NCBI GenBank assembly: GCA_963580285.1
Contig: OY757014.1
Span: 96,758,372-96,822,371, forward strand
Origin: Lucinisca nassula
Taxonomy: Eukaryota > Mollusca > Bivalvia > Lucinida > Lucinidae
Direction: 5' to 3'
DNA: 64,000 bases
The notes beneath the pieces are model-generated. The model had not been told where the DNA came from. It was given only the letters and a program-made list of their open reading frames with translations, and made no database searches. Positions 10,378-21,023 of the stretch are shown here, one piece after another. The translations under genes were made by a program, and so were the position numbers. Position 1 is the first letter of the stretch, and each line of letters begins with the position of its first letter.

Positions 10378-10610
10378 AACATGCCAATCACAACAATTGT
10401 TGTCTGCTTTGTCCTCTGCTGGTAACTTTAAAAGTCATTTTTGCAAACAGTGTGGATCCTGATCAGACTATCCTTTAGGAGCGGTCTGATCAGGGTCCAC
10501 ACTGTTTGCCAGTTTGCAAAAATATACTTGAAACGTTTGCAAGAATATGCAGAGACGACATAACAAGACATTTTCAGATGCAGTTTTTCATGACTTCTTA
10601 TGGTAGAGTC
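10378..10610. mobile_element. Family I MITE
   Basis: CAACAATTGTTGTCTGCTTTG and GACGACATAACAAGACATTT are inverted arms around a GATCAGACTATCCTTTAGGA palindrome. The TTAA edges have decayed. Confidence 0.6.
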
Positions 10611-10885
10611 TGAAAAAAACCGTTGAAACAAAATTCAAATGCACTTACATGTATAAATGTAACACAGCATCTGATTTGATAATATCAAAAACGTCACCAG
10701 AATAGAGTCAAACTACATGTACAATAATGTGAATACCTTTGGTAACATGATAATTAGTTTGAGATATGGATAGTTTGGGCCACTGAGGGTTTCTCATAAT
10801 GCCAGATTATGCGAGATAATGGGGGAAAACTAAAGGATACCATTACAATCTTCTATAAGAATAAAAGCACCACAGACACTGCATA
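10611..10885. other. Intronic sequence without recognised feature
   Basis: Nothing recognised on either strand. Confidence 0.4.
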
Positions 10886-11201
10886 ATACCCCGCCACTGC
10901 TAAGCAATGTAACTTATTTGAAAATATATCAAGGCTAAATAACTAGAAAGGGGATAGTAGAGATATGATCCACAAGTGTAATGTCTTAATGTGAGTGGAT
11001 GAAGTTGTTAGAAGATGTTGGAAGCATATGTAAAAATCCATTTTTCAGACATTTGATGGGAAGGCAACTTAATAAGTTGACATTATTAGAAAATTATGGA
11101 GGCAAGTATTTACCTTAAATGGCTGTGGAACATGTATCTTTATGTGGTACATGTAAGAATTTCATGTTTTTCGATGTACTGCCTGTCTGACTATATTCTT
11201 T

Positions 11202-11315
11202 CGTGAAGACTGATCATGAAGTAATTTCTACAGTCATTGTGCTCCTTCCACTGATTCAAGAAGGGCAGGCATGAAGTATGTGCACTAAGTACTGGTTAAC
11301 CACTTAGAAGGGCCT
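11202..11315 (+). mobile_element. Family B SINE fragment
   Basis: TTCTTTCGTGAAGACTGATC through GGTTAACCACTTAGAAGGG matches the body of family B. The tRNA head and tail are missing. Confidence 0.6.
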
Positions 11316-12499
11316 TTAATTTAGGCATCTATTTGGTTAGGCTTTTACTGCACATTCCAAGGGTGAGGTTGATTAGGCTTCAATCAAAAGGATTAAGCAT
11401 AAATGGCAACCAACCATAAATTAAGATGTTTGTGGGTGATCTTTTGGCATTCTCACAGAGACAAAATCCACAAATTAATTCTAGCATGGGTAGATGTACT
11501 ATCTCACCTTTTTCACTATTAGATAGCAGCAGCTTCAGCATAGAATGTTCAAATTATTGACTGGAAATAAAACACAGATGGCTGGATGGATTTCCATTAA
11601 GTATGCACTGACCAACAGACACAAATTCTGTTTTGTAGGCACTGACCAACAGACACAAATTCCATTTTTCAGACTTATCAAGGGCAGGGACAGCCAGAGT
11701 CATGTACCTTTGCCACAATATGTAATATTTAGTCTGCTGTACATCTATGAAATTTCAGCAAGATATTGCAAATAATAAAGGAACTAGAGTCTAAAATCGA
11801 TTTTTAATACATCAAGGGCAAATAACTAAAGAACTGGAACAGCCAGAGAAGTGGTCCTTGGCCACAATATGTACCCTTTACTCCTCTATATGGTCCTTGG
11901 TCACAATATGTACCCTTTAGTCCTCTATATATCTGTAAAGTTTAATCCAAATATTTCATATAGTAAGGGAACTAGAGGCCAAAAACTATTTTTCAGATAC
12001 TGAAAAGGGACAGACAGACAGATGGACAGACATACAAATGGATGGACAGACAGACAGACAGCAGAGGGTGTAGAAGTTTTATCCATATATTTCAAATAAT
12101 AAATGAACTATAGGCCAAAATCCCTTTTTTATATATTTCAAGGGCAGATAACTCAATTGCTGGGAAAGCCAGAGTCATGTTCCTTTGCCACAGTATGTAA
12201 CATTTAATCTACTACATATCTATGAAGTTTCAGCAAGATATTGTAAAAAATAAAGGAACTACAGTCTAAAATGCATTTTAAATACTTCAAGGGCAGATAA
12301 CACAAGAACTGGTATAGCCAGAGTAGCGGTCCTTGGCCACGATATGAACCATTAAGTCCTCTATATATCTGTGAAGTTTCATCGAGATATTCCATATAGT
12401 AAGGGAACTAGAGGCCAAAAACCATTTTTCAGATATTTCAAAGGCAGATAACTCAATCGCTGGGAAAGCCAGAGTCATGTTCCTTTGCCACAGTATATA

Positions 12500-15400
12500 C
12501 AGGCTTTCAAGTGACTCCTGGTGAAAAAGTAGGAGAAAAGTAGGAGCCGGAGATATCAAAAAGTAGGAGAAAAGTAGGAAAAAAGTAGGAACCTGATATA
12601 AAAAGTAGGAGCTAATAGACACGAACGTACCTCCATATGTCATATATTTTACTAGTTTTTCATTTTGGGCAGTTTTATTTGTGCATTTGAGTCTAATGTT
12701 TTTACATCAAAGTTAGCAGGCACCTGTAAAATGTTAGTGGATAACCCATCTATTACAGTTATTCATGACTGCAGCCTGAACTTCCAATGCTTTTGTCAAG
12801 AGTTTGCCACTGGCAGATATCTGTACCTAGATATTGACATGTGTCAAAGAATTAATGAATTTTGAAAATTTACATTTGTGAGAAGCATCAGCTACTAGAT
12901 GTCCAGGTGAAGGCATCATAGCACTGCTACAATGAATTCCTTTCATGCAAACTAAGACAACATTTTAGATCCTCACTGAGGTCAAGGCTTTAAAGTATTG
13001 CTGCAATGAATTTCTGTCATGCTAAACAGAGCTCTAGTCGGTCACCCCAGACATCACAGCACTGGTGCAATGAATTTCTGTCAAGCTAAACAAGACAGAG
13101 CTCTAGTTGGTCACTTCAGTCATCACAGCATTGCTGCAATGAATTTCTGTCATGCTAAACAAGACAGAGCTCTAGTTGGGTCACTTCAGTCATCACAGCA
13201 TTGCTGAAATGAATTTCTGTCATGCTAAACAAGACAGAGCTCTAGTTGGGTCACTTCATTCATCACAGCACTGCTGCAATAAATTTCTGTCATGCTAGAC
13301 AAGAAAGATCTTCTGCTGGTCGATCACTGCAGTTAAGACATTGCATTGCTGCTGCTTTGCATTCCTGTCATCCTCCATAAGACAGATCTCAGATTTTTCA
13401 CTGCAGTTAAGGCATCATAGCACTGCTTCAATGTTTTTCTGTCAAGCTAAACAAGACACAGCTCTATTTGGTCACTTCAATTAAGGCAACACAGCACTGC
13501 TGCAATGAATTCCTTTCATGCTGAACAAGACAAAACTCTAGTTGGTCACTTCAATTAAGGCAACACAGCCCTGCTGTAATGAATTCCTGCCATACTCAAC
13601 AAGACAGAACTCTAGTTGGTCACTTCACTTAAGGTACCACAGCACTGCTGCAATGAATTCCTGTCATGCTCAATAAGACAGAACTCTAAATGGTCATTGC
13701 ATTTAAAGGCATCAAAGCATGGCAAATATGAATTACTTTCATACTTATCAAGACAATAATTCTAGTTGGTCACTGCATTTAAGGTAAATTTAAGCAGCAC
13801 TACTGCAATGAATTCCTGTCATGCTCAATAAGACAGAACTCTAAATGGTCATTGCAGTTAAAGGCATCAAAGCATGGCAACAATGAATTACTTTCATACT
13901 TATCAAGACAATAATTCTAGTTGGTCACTGTATTTAAGGCAAATTTAAGCAGCAGTACTGCAGTGAATTATTGCAATGCTCAAAAACAGAGCATGGTAAC
14001 ACAGTTAAGGCACCACAGAAGTGCTGCAATAAATTGATGCCAGGTTCAACAAGACAGAACCCTAGTGGTTAACTGCAGTTAAGGCATCAAAGTACTGCTG
14101 CAGTGTATCCCTTTCATGCTCCAGACAGAACTGTAGTTGGTCACTGCAGTCAAGGCATCACAGCATTGCTGCAATGAATTTCTGTCTTGCACAACAAGAC
14201 TGAGCTCCAGTGGGCCTCTGCAGTTTAGTCATCAGAGCACTGCTGTAATGTATTTCTGTCATGTTCAACAAAACATAGCTTTAGATGGTAACCACAGTTA
14301 AGGCATCACAGCATGGCTGCTACAATGAATTTCTATCAAGCTAAACAAGACAGAACTCTAATTTGTCACTGCAGTTAAGGCATCACAGCACTAAGGAAAT
14401 GAGTTCCTCTTGTGCTAAAGACAGAGATCTAGTTGATCACTGCAGTTAAGGTGTCAAAGCATTGCTGCAATGAACTCCTGTCATGCTAAACAAGACGGAG
14501 CTCTAGAAAGGCATCAAAGACATGGTATCAAAGCATTGCTGCTATGAACTGCTGGTCAGTTGAGGCCTCAAAACACTGCTGCAATGAATTACTCGCATGC
14601 TTACCAAAACATAGCTCTAGCTGATCACTGCAGTTAAGAAATCAAAACACTGCTGTAATGAATTCCTCACATACTTACCAAAACATAGCTCTAGCTGATC
14701 ACTGCAGTTAAGAAATCAAAACACTGCTGTAATGAATTCCTCACATACTTACCAAAACATAGCTCTAGCTGATCACTGCAGTTAAGAAATCAAACCACTG
14801 CTGCTATGAACTCCTGCCATGCTTACCAAAACATAGCTCTAGCTGATCACTGCAGTTAAGAAATCAAACCACTGCTGCTAAGAACTCCTGCCATGCTTAC
14901 CAAAACATAGCTCTAGCTGATCACTGCAGATAAGAAATCAAACCACTCATGCTATGAACTCCTGCCTTGCTTACCAAAATATAGCTCTAGCTGATCACTG
15001 CAGTTACTAAATCAAACCACTGCTGCTATGAACTCCTTCCTTGCTTACCAAAACAAAGCTCTAGCTGATCACTGCAGTTACTAAATCAAACCACTGCTGC
15101 TATGAACTCCTGCCATGCTTACCAAGACAGAGCTCTAGCTGGTTCCAGCTGAGGCATCAAAGTATTGCTGCAATGAATTTTTGTCATGCTAAACAAGACA
15201 AAGCTCAAGCTGGCTACTGCAGTTAAGGCACTGCTGCACTGCTGAAGTGAATGTTTGTCATGCTAACAAGACAAGAATTAAAGCTGGTCACTGCAGTTAA
15301 GGAATCACTGGACTGCTGCAATGAATTTCTGTAATGCTAAACAGTTTGTCACAGCAGTTAGGGCATCAAAGCATTGCTGTAGTGAACTTTCTACCATTCT

Positions 15401-15809
15401 CAGCAAGACAGAGCTCCAGTTGGTCATTTAGTTAAAACATCACTACACTACTTACTGCAAAAATTCTTGTCATGCTCAACAAGACAAAACTGTAGATGGT
15501 CATTGCAGTTTTGCTTTACATCAACATATTCCAATTAGTGGTACGGCTAAAATCGGCAGATGAATGTCGAGGATCATCAGTACATTTGTCATGTAACAAA
15601 ATGCATTCTACAAATAGTTTGAGATACAATTTATACTTTTAAATGCTTAATTTATTTATTCATTTATTTGGGATCTTAGTTTTTGTACAAATAAAAAAAG
15701 TAGGAGAAGTAGGAGTTTTTCTGGAAAAAGTAGGAACAAAGTAGGAAGAGACCCAAAAAGTAGGAAAAGTAGGAAAAAGTAGGAAAAAGTAGGACTACTT
15801 GAAAGCCTG
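12500..15809. mobile_element. TIR element carrying two minisatellites, 3.3 kb
   Basis: The ends are CAGGCTTTCAAGT and ACTTGAAAGCCTG, flanked by TATATA at 12494-12499 and 15810-15815. Removing it restores a normal unit of the surrounding array (CACAG-TATATA-ACA). Just inside both ends are AAAGTAGGA repeats in the same orientation. Between them lies the ~66-bp array at 12890-15500. No transposase is present. The superfamily is not assigned: TATATA could be a 6-bp duplication, or a shorter TA/TATA with ambiguous edges. Confidence 0.75.
12890..15500 (+). repeat. ~66-bp tandem array, roughly 38 degenerate units
   Basis: The unit core is CAGCATTGCTGCAATGAATT, TGTCATGCTAAACAAGACAG and AGCTCTAGTTGGTCACT. 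A more homogeneous block of longer-range repeats (14620-15130, CATAGCTCTAGCTGATCACT) points to recent local amplification. Open frames here are chance. Confidence 0.85.
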
Positions 15810-16467
15810 TATATAACAATTCATCTACTACATATCTATGAAGTTTCAGCAAGATATTGTAAATGATAAACGAACTACAGTCTAAAATGCATTTTTAAAT
15901 ACGTCAAGAGCAGATAACTCAAGAACTGGAACAGCCAGAGTAGCAGTCCTTGGCCACAATATGAACCGTTTAGTCCTCTATATATCTGTGAAGTTTCATC
16001 CAGATATTCCATATAGTAAGGGAATTAGAGGCCAAAAACCATTTTTCAGATACTGAAAAGGGCAATAACTCTGCTAAAAATTAACGGATTTTACCCATTA
16101 ACAATCCCAAACCACTCATCCCCGATACCAATATGTATGCAAAATTTGAACAAAATCCGTGAAAAATACTCAAGTTATCGATCGGAAACGAAGTGCGGAC
16201 GGACGTTCGTACAGATGGACATTTGTTGGGTACTACAGTGTTAATTTTTCACCTATAAGTACCCAACAATCAGCTAAAATTTGCACAAGTACCCAACGTG
16301 TCCCATCAAATTTGTTGGCTACTTTTTCGGACACTAACGGAATAAACGGCAAGTACCCAACTTATGTCTACCCAACATATGCCCATGGATGCGCTCGGAC
16401 AGACATACGGACAGACGGACACCATGGGGTATAACATAATACCCCGCCACTATCGTGTGGCGGGGTA

Positions 16468-16537
16468 TAAAAAGGTATGTTATGTAAACTCATTAGAACT
16501 GCCTCATTCTAATGAACACACAACATACCTTTTAAGG
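16468..16537. repeat. Hairpin of MITE origin
   Basis: AAAAGGTATGTTATGT and ACACAACATACCTTTT flank CATTAGAACTGCCTCATTCT. It directly abuts the terminal hairpin of the preceding element. Confidence 0.55.
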
Positions 16538-16776
16538 GGAATGGGAACACCTGGTAGATTTTTTCCTCCTTTTTTCAAAGGGAGACAACTTTTTGGACTT
16601 CCTGTTCACTTTTCTATAAGCCCTGTCCCACTGAAAAAGGGGTCTACTCTTAAAGGAAAGAATTTGCTCTTCAGGAGCAAATTCTTTCCTTTAAGAGTTG
16701 ACCCCTATTGACATGGAAGACAAAAATACTTTTGAAGGAGTTGCCTCCCCTGAAAGTGTATCCATTCTCTTTAAAG
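16538..16776. mobile_element. Family H palindromic MITE
   Basis: The ends are GAATGGGAACACCTGG and CTGAAAGTGTATCCATTC. A near-perfect central palindrome, TCTTAAAGGAAAGAATTTGC and its complement, lies at about 16640-16705. Its terminal motif recurs in the hairpin at 43313-43405. Confidence 0.65.
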
Positions 16777-16879
16777 ATAACATCAGTAAAACCTCTCAAA
16801 AATATCCATTTCTATGAATATCTGGAGCTACTGGAAGACATTTCTAGGGCCTCCTGGGCCATCACATTTTCCACATACT

Positions 16880-17270
16880 GCACTTGTAATAATACAAGAA
16901 TCTTATATGGGTGCAAGGAGTGGATGGAAAAATCCGTCCTAAGGGTCACTGTCCAGCACCACGAGGCTTTTCTATCCAGCCTTCACGCCCATACAGGATT
17001 CTTTTTCTTGCGTACATACCATTTCTTAGCGCAGATTTTCCATGCTGCAGTCACTTCGGTTACCGACATCCGCAATATTGTGATGACATTACAGGAATGT
17101 TTAGTGAGGTCACGTAACGTGTTGTGATGTCAGCCTTAACCTTAATCAACCAGTGCATTTATCATGCGAGAATATTCAATTTTGCGTAAGAACACCAGGG
17201 TTAGAACAGAATTTCCATCCCAAGCTAAAACTATGGATTTCCTTATCTGGTGTGCAAGAATAAACAAGTA
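16880..17270 (+). mobile_element. Family N element, diverged copy
   Basis: It aligns along its length with 21072-21500: GGATGGAAAAATCCGTCC, TTCTTGCGTACATACCATT, AATCAACCAGTGCATTTATC and CTTATCTGGTGTGCAAGAA. The left hairpin is shortened in this copy. Apparent frames of 139 and 68 codons are not conserved in the other copy. Confidence 0.65.
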
Positions 17271-17318
17271 ATTTACCTCCCCAAATAACAGTTTTGAAGA
17301 CAGCTATCCCTATAAATG

Positions 17319-17661
17319 TACAGTAGAACTTCGATGGCTCAAACACCGATGGCTCGTTTACCATGGATGTGTCGAACCCATGCTTGAGCCCCTAGCGAAA
17401 TCCTCTATATAAGAACTAGTGGGGGATAATTAAGGAGATTTTAGTTTTTATCTTGCAAATGTATGCTGTCTGTACTCATTAGAATCGCCTCGATGAGGCG
17501 ATTCTAATGAGTACACATAACATACATTTTCATTATAGAACACTGAAAAGATGTCTAAAAGTATCTCGATATGCCTCCTGACAGTAACCCTCAGTTGCTT
17601 GAACTACCCCTGTGTCGAACAGATTTCCCAAAGGTACTCGAGCCATTGAAGTTCAACTGTA
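17319..17661. mobile_element. Tc1/mariner-like MITE
   Basis: TA-CAGTAGAACTTCGATGGCTC and GAGCCATTGAAGTTCAACTG-TA are terminal inverted repeats with TA edges. The centre ATTAGAATCGCCTCGATGAG and its complement form a hairpin. The second copy at 22616-26626 is split by a 3.65-kb insertion. Confidence 0.8.
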
Positions 17662-17744
17662 TACCGGTAATGGAAGATTACAGTTTAGTTTGTTTATTTG
17701 TTTGATTCAGTTATTCAGTCTTCGTGAATTCTGCACACATTGTT

Positions 17745-17835
17745 CTATGGTCATAGACCACTTTGGGACTATTCAAAAGTGGTCTGAAAGACCACTTTTG
17801 AACAGTCCCAAAGGTGGTCTTAATATAGGATTTTA
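17745..17835. repeat. Long palindrome
   Basis: Two ~32-bp arms starting AGACCACTTTGGGACT are separated by GAA, with one or two mismatches. Confidence 0.7.
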
Positions 17836-17945
17836 CTGTATATTGAAACAATCACTTTTATAGTCATTCTAGTTTTAGTTTGAGTACAATGAGCTGATTT
17901 TGACATTAATTCACTTTAATTTACATTTTTATTAATAGAACATGA

Positions 17946-18140
17946 GCACCCGCTTGGGTAGCTTATTCTGATGCCTGTCAGACTGGTGGTCAGGAGGCAG
18001 CCAGTTCGATACCTGCCAGGTCTGCAACATTCATTCATGGAGATTGCTCATTAAATCCTTTCATCATTCCACTGGTTGAAAGGACAGCTGGCAATTTCTA
18101 GCAAAAGAATGTGCATATTATTGGTTAACCACTTACATAG
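17946..18140 (+). mobile_element. Family B SINE, 3'-truncated
   Basis: A-box-like GGGTAGCTTATTCTGATG and B-box CAGTTCGATACC, then the family body through TTGGTTAACCACTTACATAG. The tail is missing. Confidence 0.7.
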
Positions 18141-18149
18141 GCCACAACC

Positions 18150-18330
18150 TCATTATAACATGGTTCATTATAACACAGTTTTGGATAAAACACGGTTTCA
18201 AGATGGATCCCAAAAATGTATAGATTATATAGAAAAATGACCATAAATGGTCATTTTTCTATATAATCTATACATACTTGTTTGGATAGAACATGATTGT
18301 TTAACTAACACGGTTTCTGCTTTGGAAGGT
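18150..18330. mobile_element. Palindromic MITE with 28-bp perfect arms
   Basis: Arms beginning ATGTATAGATTATATAG (18214-18241 and 18246-18273) flank TAAA. Outer segments CATTATAACATGG and ATAACACAG suggest decayed ends. Confidence 0.65.
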
Positions 18331-18339
18331 CAGGTGGCT

Positions 18340-18425
18340 TTTCTCTGGGTACTCCAGTTTTGCCCATCTCTGATTAACAATTGCCTCAAAATGAGTGAAA
18401 TGATCTTGAAAGGGCCGTAAAACCA
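18340..18425. mobile_element. Family M fragment (reverse of 2859 copy)
   Basis: GGGTACTCCAGTTTTGCCC through ATCTTGAAAGGGCCGTAAAA is the reverse complement of the copy at 2859-3047. Confidence 0.55.
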
Positions 18426-18469
18426 AAAAGCAAAATGGAGATGTAACAAGGAAAATTAAAGGATTATTT

Positions 18470-18553
18470 TTCTTATTTCTTGTTACAAACATGTTGTGGA
18501 TACTTGTTGGAATCGCCTCATTGAGGCGATTCCAACAAGTCTCCACAACATAA
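18470..18553. repeat. Family C-type hairpin
   Basis: GTTGTGGATACTTGTTGGAA, CGCCTCATTGAGGCG and the complementary arm form a long stem. Confidence 0.6.
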
Positions 18554-18556
18554 GTT

Positions 18557-18802
18557 TTAACCCTTAAGAATACGAGAAAAAGAACATCTGAAAATGTCGT
18601 CTGCTTATGTTGTCTGCTAAATTTTTTTGCAAACTTTCTAAAAATATTTTTGCATGCAGACAAATAGTGTGGGCCCAGATCAGACTGCTCCTACAGGAGC
18701 AGTCTGATCTGGGTCCACACTTTTTGCAAAAAATTACTTTTAAGATAACAGGCAGACGGCAAAGCAGACGACAACTTTCGTGATTGGCATTTTATGGATT
18801 AA
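18557..18802. mobile_element. Family I MITE downstream of WDR24 exon 1
   Basis: TTAACCCTTAAGAAT and TTGGCATTTTATGGATTAA mark the ends. The central palindrome is GATCAGACTGCTCCTACAGG and its complement. It lies 88 bp from the exon-1 donor. Confidence 0.7.
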
Positions 18803-18890
18803 TTAAGAAATAAGGAAAACTATCCCCAAATTATCCCCTTAATCTGAAGCTATGACGATATCTATGATCTAGTGTTACTATTTCTGGTAC

Positions 18891-18990
18891 CTGATCTTCC
18901 TGCCACTACAACCATTGAGGAGTCCTTGCTCATAGATATGGCGTTGATCTGTCCCTCACAGTTGATCCCCATTGTCACTGGATTAGCCAT
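18891..18990 (-). CDS. WDR24: WDR24 coding exon with probable start codon (partial gene)
   Basis: This is the first visible coding exon of WDR24, a GATOR2 subunit that acts at the lysosome in amino-acid signalling to mTORC1. On the minus strand it gives 33 codons plus one base, starting MANPVTMG and containing NAISMSKD and VVVAGRS, which match the conserved WDR24 N terminus that precedes the first WD40 blade. The exon ends in a GT donor (18890-18889). Its last base G joins the next exon's TG to make Val, so the join reads AGRS-VFKIY as in the family. The start at 18990 is the first in-frame ATG. A good acceptor (TTGTTGTAG, ending at 18996) lies five bases upstream of it, so a separate 5' UTR exon is likely further right. 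The promoter was not found. Identity is firm from motif and phase; the exact 5' boundary is less sure. Confidence 0.88.
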
Positions 18991-18994
18991 AGAC

Positions 18995-19267
18995 ACTACA
19001 ACAAAATGTACGTATGAACATCTTTATAAGATGATACATTATAACACAGATTTGCAAATAATGGAGTTTAAAAATAGGTGTTGAAGAGGCTCAACCCTTC
19101 AAGGGCATATAGCATCTGTTTACAAATGGATCCCAAAATTCTTTTGCTCCAATGTTCCTGTGGCCTTGCAGCTGATGGCTCAGCACATTTTACTGTTCAG
19201 TTCTTATCCTGGTGTCAACTTGGCTTTCATTGTGATTTCTTTGTTCACTGAGTCAAACAAATACTTG
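18995..19267. other. Sequence 5' of the WDR24 start, no feature recognised
   Basis: A possible 5' UTR or intron of WDR24. No clear TATA box, start-site motif or repeat was seen. Confidence 0.35.
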
Positions 19268-19570
19268 GTTGATTTGTTTGTTTGTTTGATTTGAGGTTTA
19301 ACGTCCCCGTCAACACTGTAAAGGTCATTTTGGAGACGTTGCTTCCAATTTTGTGGGACTTTTACCCGACATTGAGATGAAATGACATCTCAAGCCCTGT
19401 CGACCAATGAAACCAATAGGGTTTATTAGCATGGACGGTCCGCCTCGCACCGCAGTTCCTGGACAGGCTTAGATCCTCTAAGCGGTTTACCAGTACTAGT
19501 GTGCAGGCGGGATTCAGCTCTGCATGGAAGCATCATGCAGCCCATATATTTCTCCAAGCCCCTATGTATA
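19268..19570 (-). mobile_element. Family A SINE
   Basis: Reverse-oriented full-length copy from (GTTT)n, GGTTTAACGTCCCCGTCAAC, to the head GGGGCTT-like end. The head end is slightly truncated. Confidence 0.8.
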
Positions 19571-19711
19571 TGGTGAAACATATTATTTGATTATTTGCTG
19601 GACAAATGCAAAGATGATTAAATGACAATTTTCCTAATTTCTCATTAGAAACATGTATGTTTTAGCACACTTTGAAATACCTCATATAATTTCTGTCACT
19701 TCATGGGTCAG

Positions 19712-20036
19712 GTTTGGCCCCCGCCAATTGGGGCTTGAAGAAATAGATGGGATGCATGATGCTTCCACGCAGAGCTGAAACGGACCCGCACACGAGTACT
19801 GGTAAACCGCTTAGAGGATCTAAGTCTGCCCAGGCAAATCGGTGCGAATCAGTCCGTCCATGCTTATAAACCGTATTGGTTTCATTGGGCGACAGGGCTT
19901 GAGATGTCAGTTCATCTCGATGTCAGGTAAAAGTCCCACAAAATTGGAAGCAAAGTCTCCAAAATGACCTATACTGTGTTGACGAGGACGTTAAACATCA
20001 AATCAAACAAACAAACAAAAAAACAAAACAAATTAA
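19712..20036 (+). mobile_element. Family A SINE with 12-bp target duplication
   Basis: From GGCCCCCGCCAATTGGGGC to a long (CAAA)n tail. Flanked by TTCATGGGTCAG at 19700-19711 and 20037-20048. Confidence 0.87.
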
Positions 20037-20357
20037 TTCATGGGTCAGAAACATGTTATTGGTATTTACTGGAAGTTGGGCCATTTGGGGCTTAGAGAAA
20101 TAGATTGGGCTGTATGGTGCATTTGCGCAGAGCTGAGACAGACCCTAAATGAGTACTGGTAAACTGCTTAGAAGGTCTAAGCCTGCACAGGCAAAGTGAT
20201 GTGGGTCAAACTGTCCATGCATACAAACCCTATTGGTTTCATTGGGCGGCAAAGCTTGAAATATCATTTTATCTCAATGTCAGGTTAAAGTGCCACAAAA
20301 TTATAAACGCCTCCAAAGTGACTTATATAGTGATGGTGGAGATGTTAAACCTCAAAT

Positions 20358-20779
20358 TGTAACAGGTGAAAAAAAATGCTACTCACCTTTACCCGGCAGG
20401 GGATCAAACCCGGTCTGCCAGAGTGAAATGCCAACACTCTACCGTGTCGCTATAAAAGCTGGCTTGCACCACAAGGCAGTACAAGTGCATTTTTATACCT
20501 ATCACTACTACATATTCCCCCTCATATTTAAGATTCGCCCTCGAATCTTTCACTCTTTCCAACAAAACTCGCAGATACACGGATGTGGTCCGAGTCTCAG
20601 TGGGTCATTTATGTTGGGCGCCAAATGTAACAGGTGAAAAAAAATCCTATCACCTTTATCCGGCCGGGGATCGAACCCGGTCCCCCAGATCCACAGGCCA
20701 ACACTCTGAACGTGTCGTTATAAAGCCGGCTTGTTCCGCAAGGCAGTACAAGTGTATCTTTATACCTATCACTATTACA
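20358..20779 (-). mobile_element. TRIM-like miniature LTR retrotransposon with tRNA-like LTRs
   Basis: Two direct ~155-bp repeats (20358-20512 and 20626-20779, about 80% identical by eye) each run TG...CA on the minus strand. They enclose only 113 bp. Next to the upstream LTR is a primer-binding-site-like TGGCGCCCAACA (minus strand of 20612-20623). Next to the other LTR is a purine tract ATGAGGGGGAATA, as in a polypurine tract. Each LTR contains a tRNA-like promoter: A box TAGCGACACGGTAGAG and a T arm GACCGGGTTCGATCCCCGG with a 5-bp stem and 7-nt loop. CCTCAAAT at 20350-20357 and 20780-20787 flanks it; 8 bp is longer than usual for LTR elements. It has no coding capacity, so it must use proteins from elsewhere. 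Confidence 0.72.
20626..20779 (-). promoter_or_regulatory. 5' LTR with tRNA-like Pol III promoter
   Basis: On the minus strand the LTR starts TGTAATAGTGATAGG and ends CACCTGTTACA. It has a degenerate A box and a well-formed T arm with B box GGTTCGATCCC. The acceptor stem does not close, so this is not a functional tRNA gene. Confidence 0.6.
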
Positions 20780-21023
20780 CCTCAAATCAAACAAACTTAC
20801 TGGAGGTCAAAACATGTGTGAAGGGGAATGATTAAAATTGCCTTATGAAGCAATTGCAGTAAGTACAAGTGTTTGTAACATATATAATTTTATGTCTAAC
20901 AAGGACCAGGAAAAATGTCCTTTAATCATCTTTGTACCATATTTACTCAAAGTATTCTGACACATCAACTCCTAACCATACTTGTTCTAAAATTTGAACA
21001 AATAAAATACCCGGTATTGTGTC

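Larger units (their letters stand above)
10886..16467 (+). mobile_element. Array-bearing non-autonomous element (ATACCCCGCCAC ends), 5.6 kb with insert
   Basis: It begins ATACCCCGCCAC (10886) and ends in a terminal hairpin ATACCCCGCCAC-TATCGT-GTGGCGGGGTAT. Internal ~170-bp units carry AAGGGCAGATAACTC, CCTTGGCCACAATATG, GTGAAGTTTCAT and GGAACTAGAGGCCAAAAAC. A GACAGACGGACACC-type tract sits just before the hairpin. The array is interrupted by the element at 12500-15809. Non-coding. Confidence 0.75.
20077..20796 (+). mobile_element. Family A SINE, older copy split by a TRIM
   Basis: Diverged body 20077-20357 with the (CAAA) tail resuming at 20788. Flanked by TTACTGGAAGT (20066-20076) and TTACTGGAGGT (20797-20807), one mismatch. 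The tail is interrupted at CCTCAAAT by the TRIM-like element. Confidence 0.8.

Noticed and set aside
16159..17127. Open frames of 91, 115 and 139 residues
   Set aside because: They run across the ends of an array-bearing element, a family H MITE and family N, with no domain.
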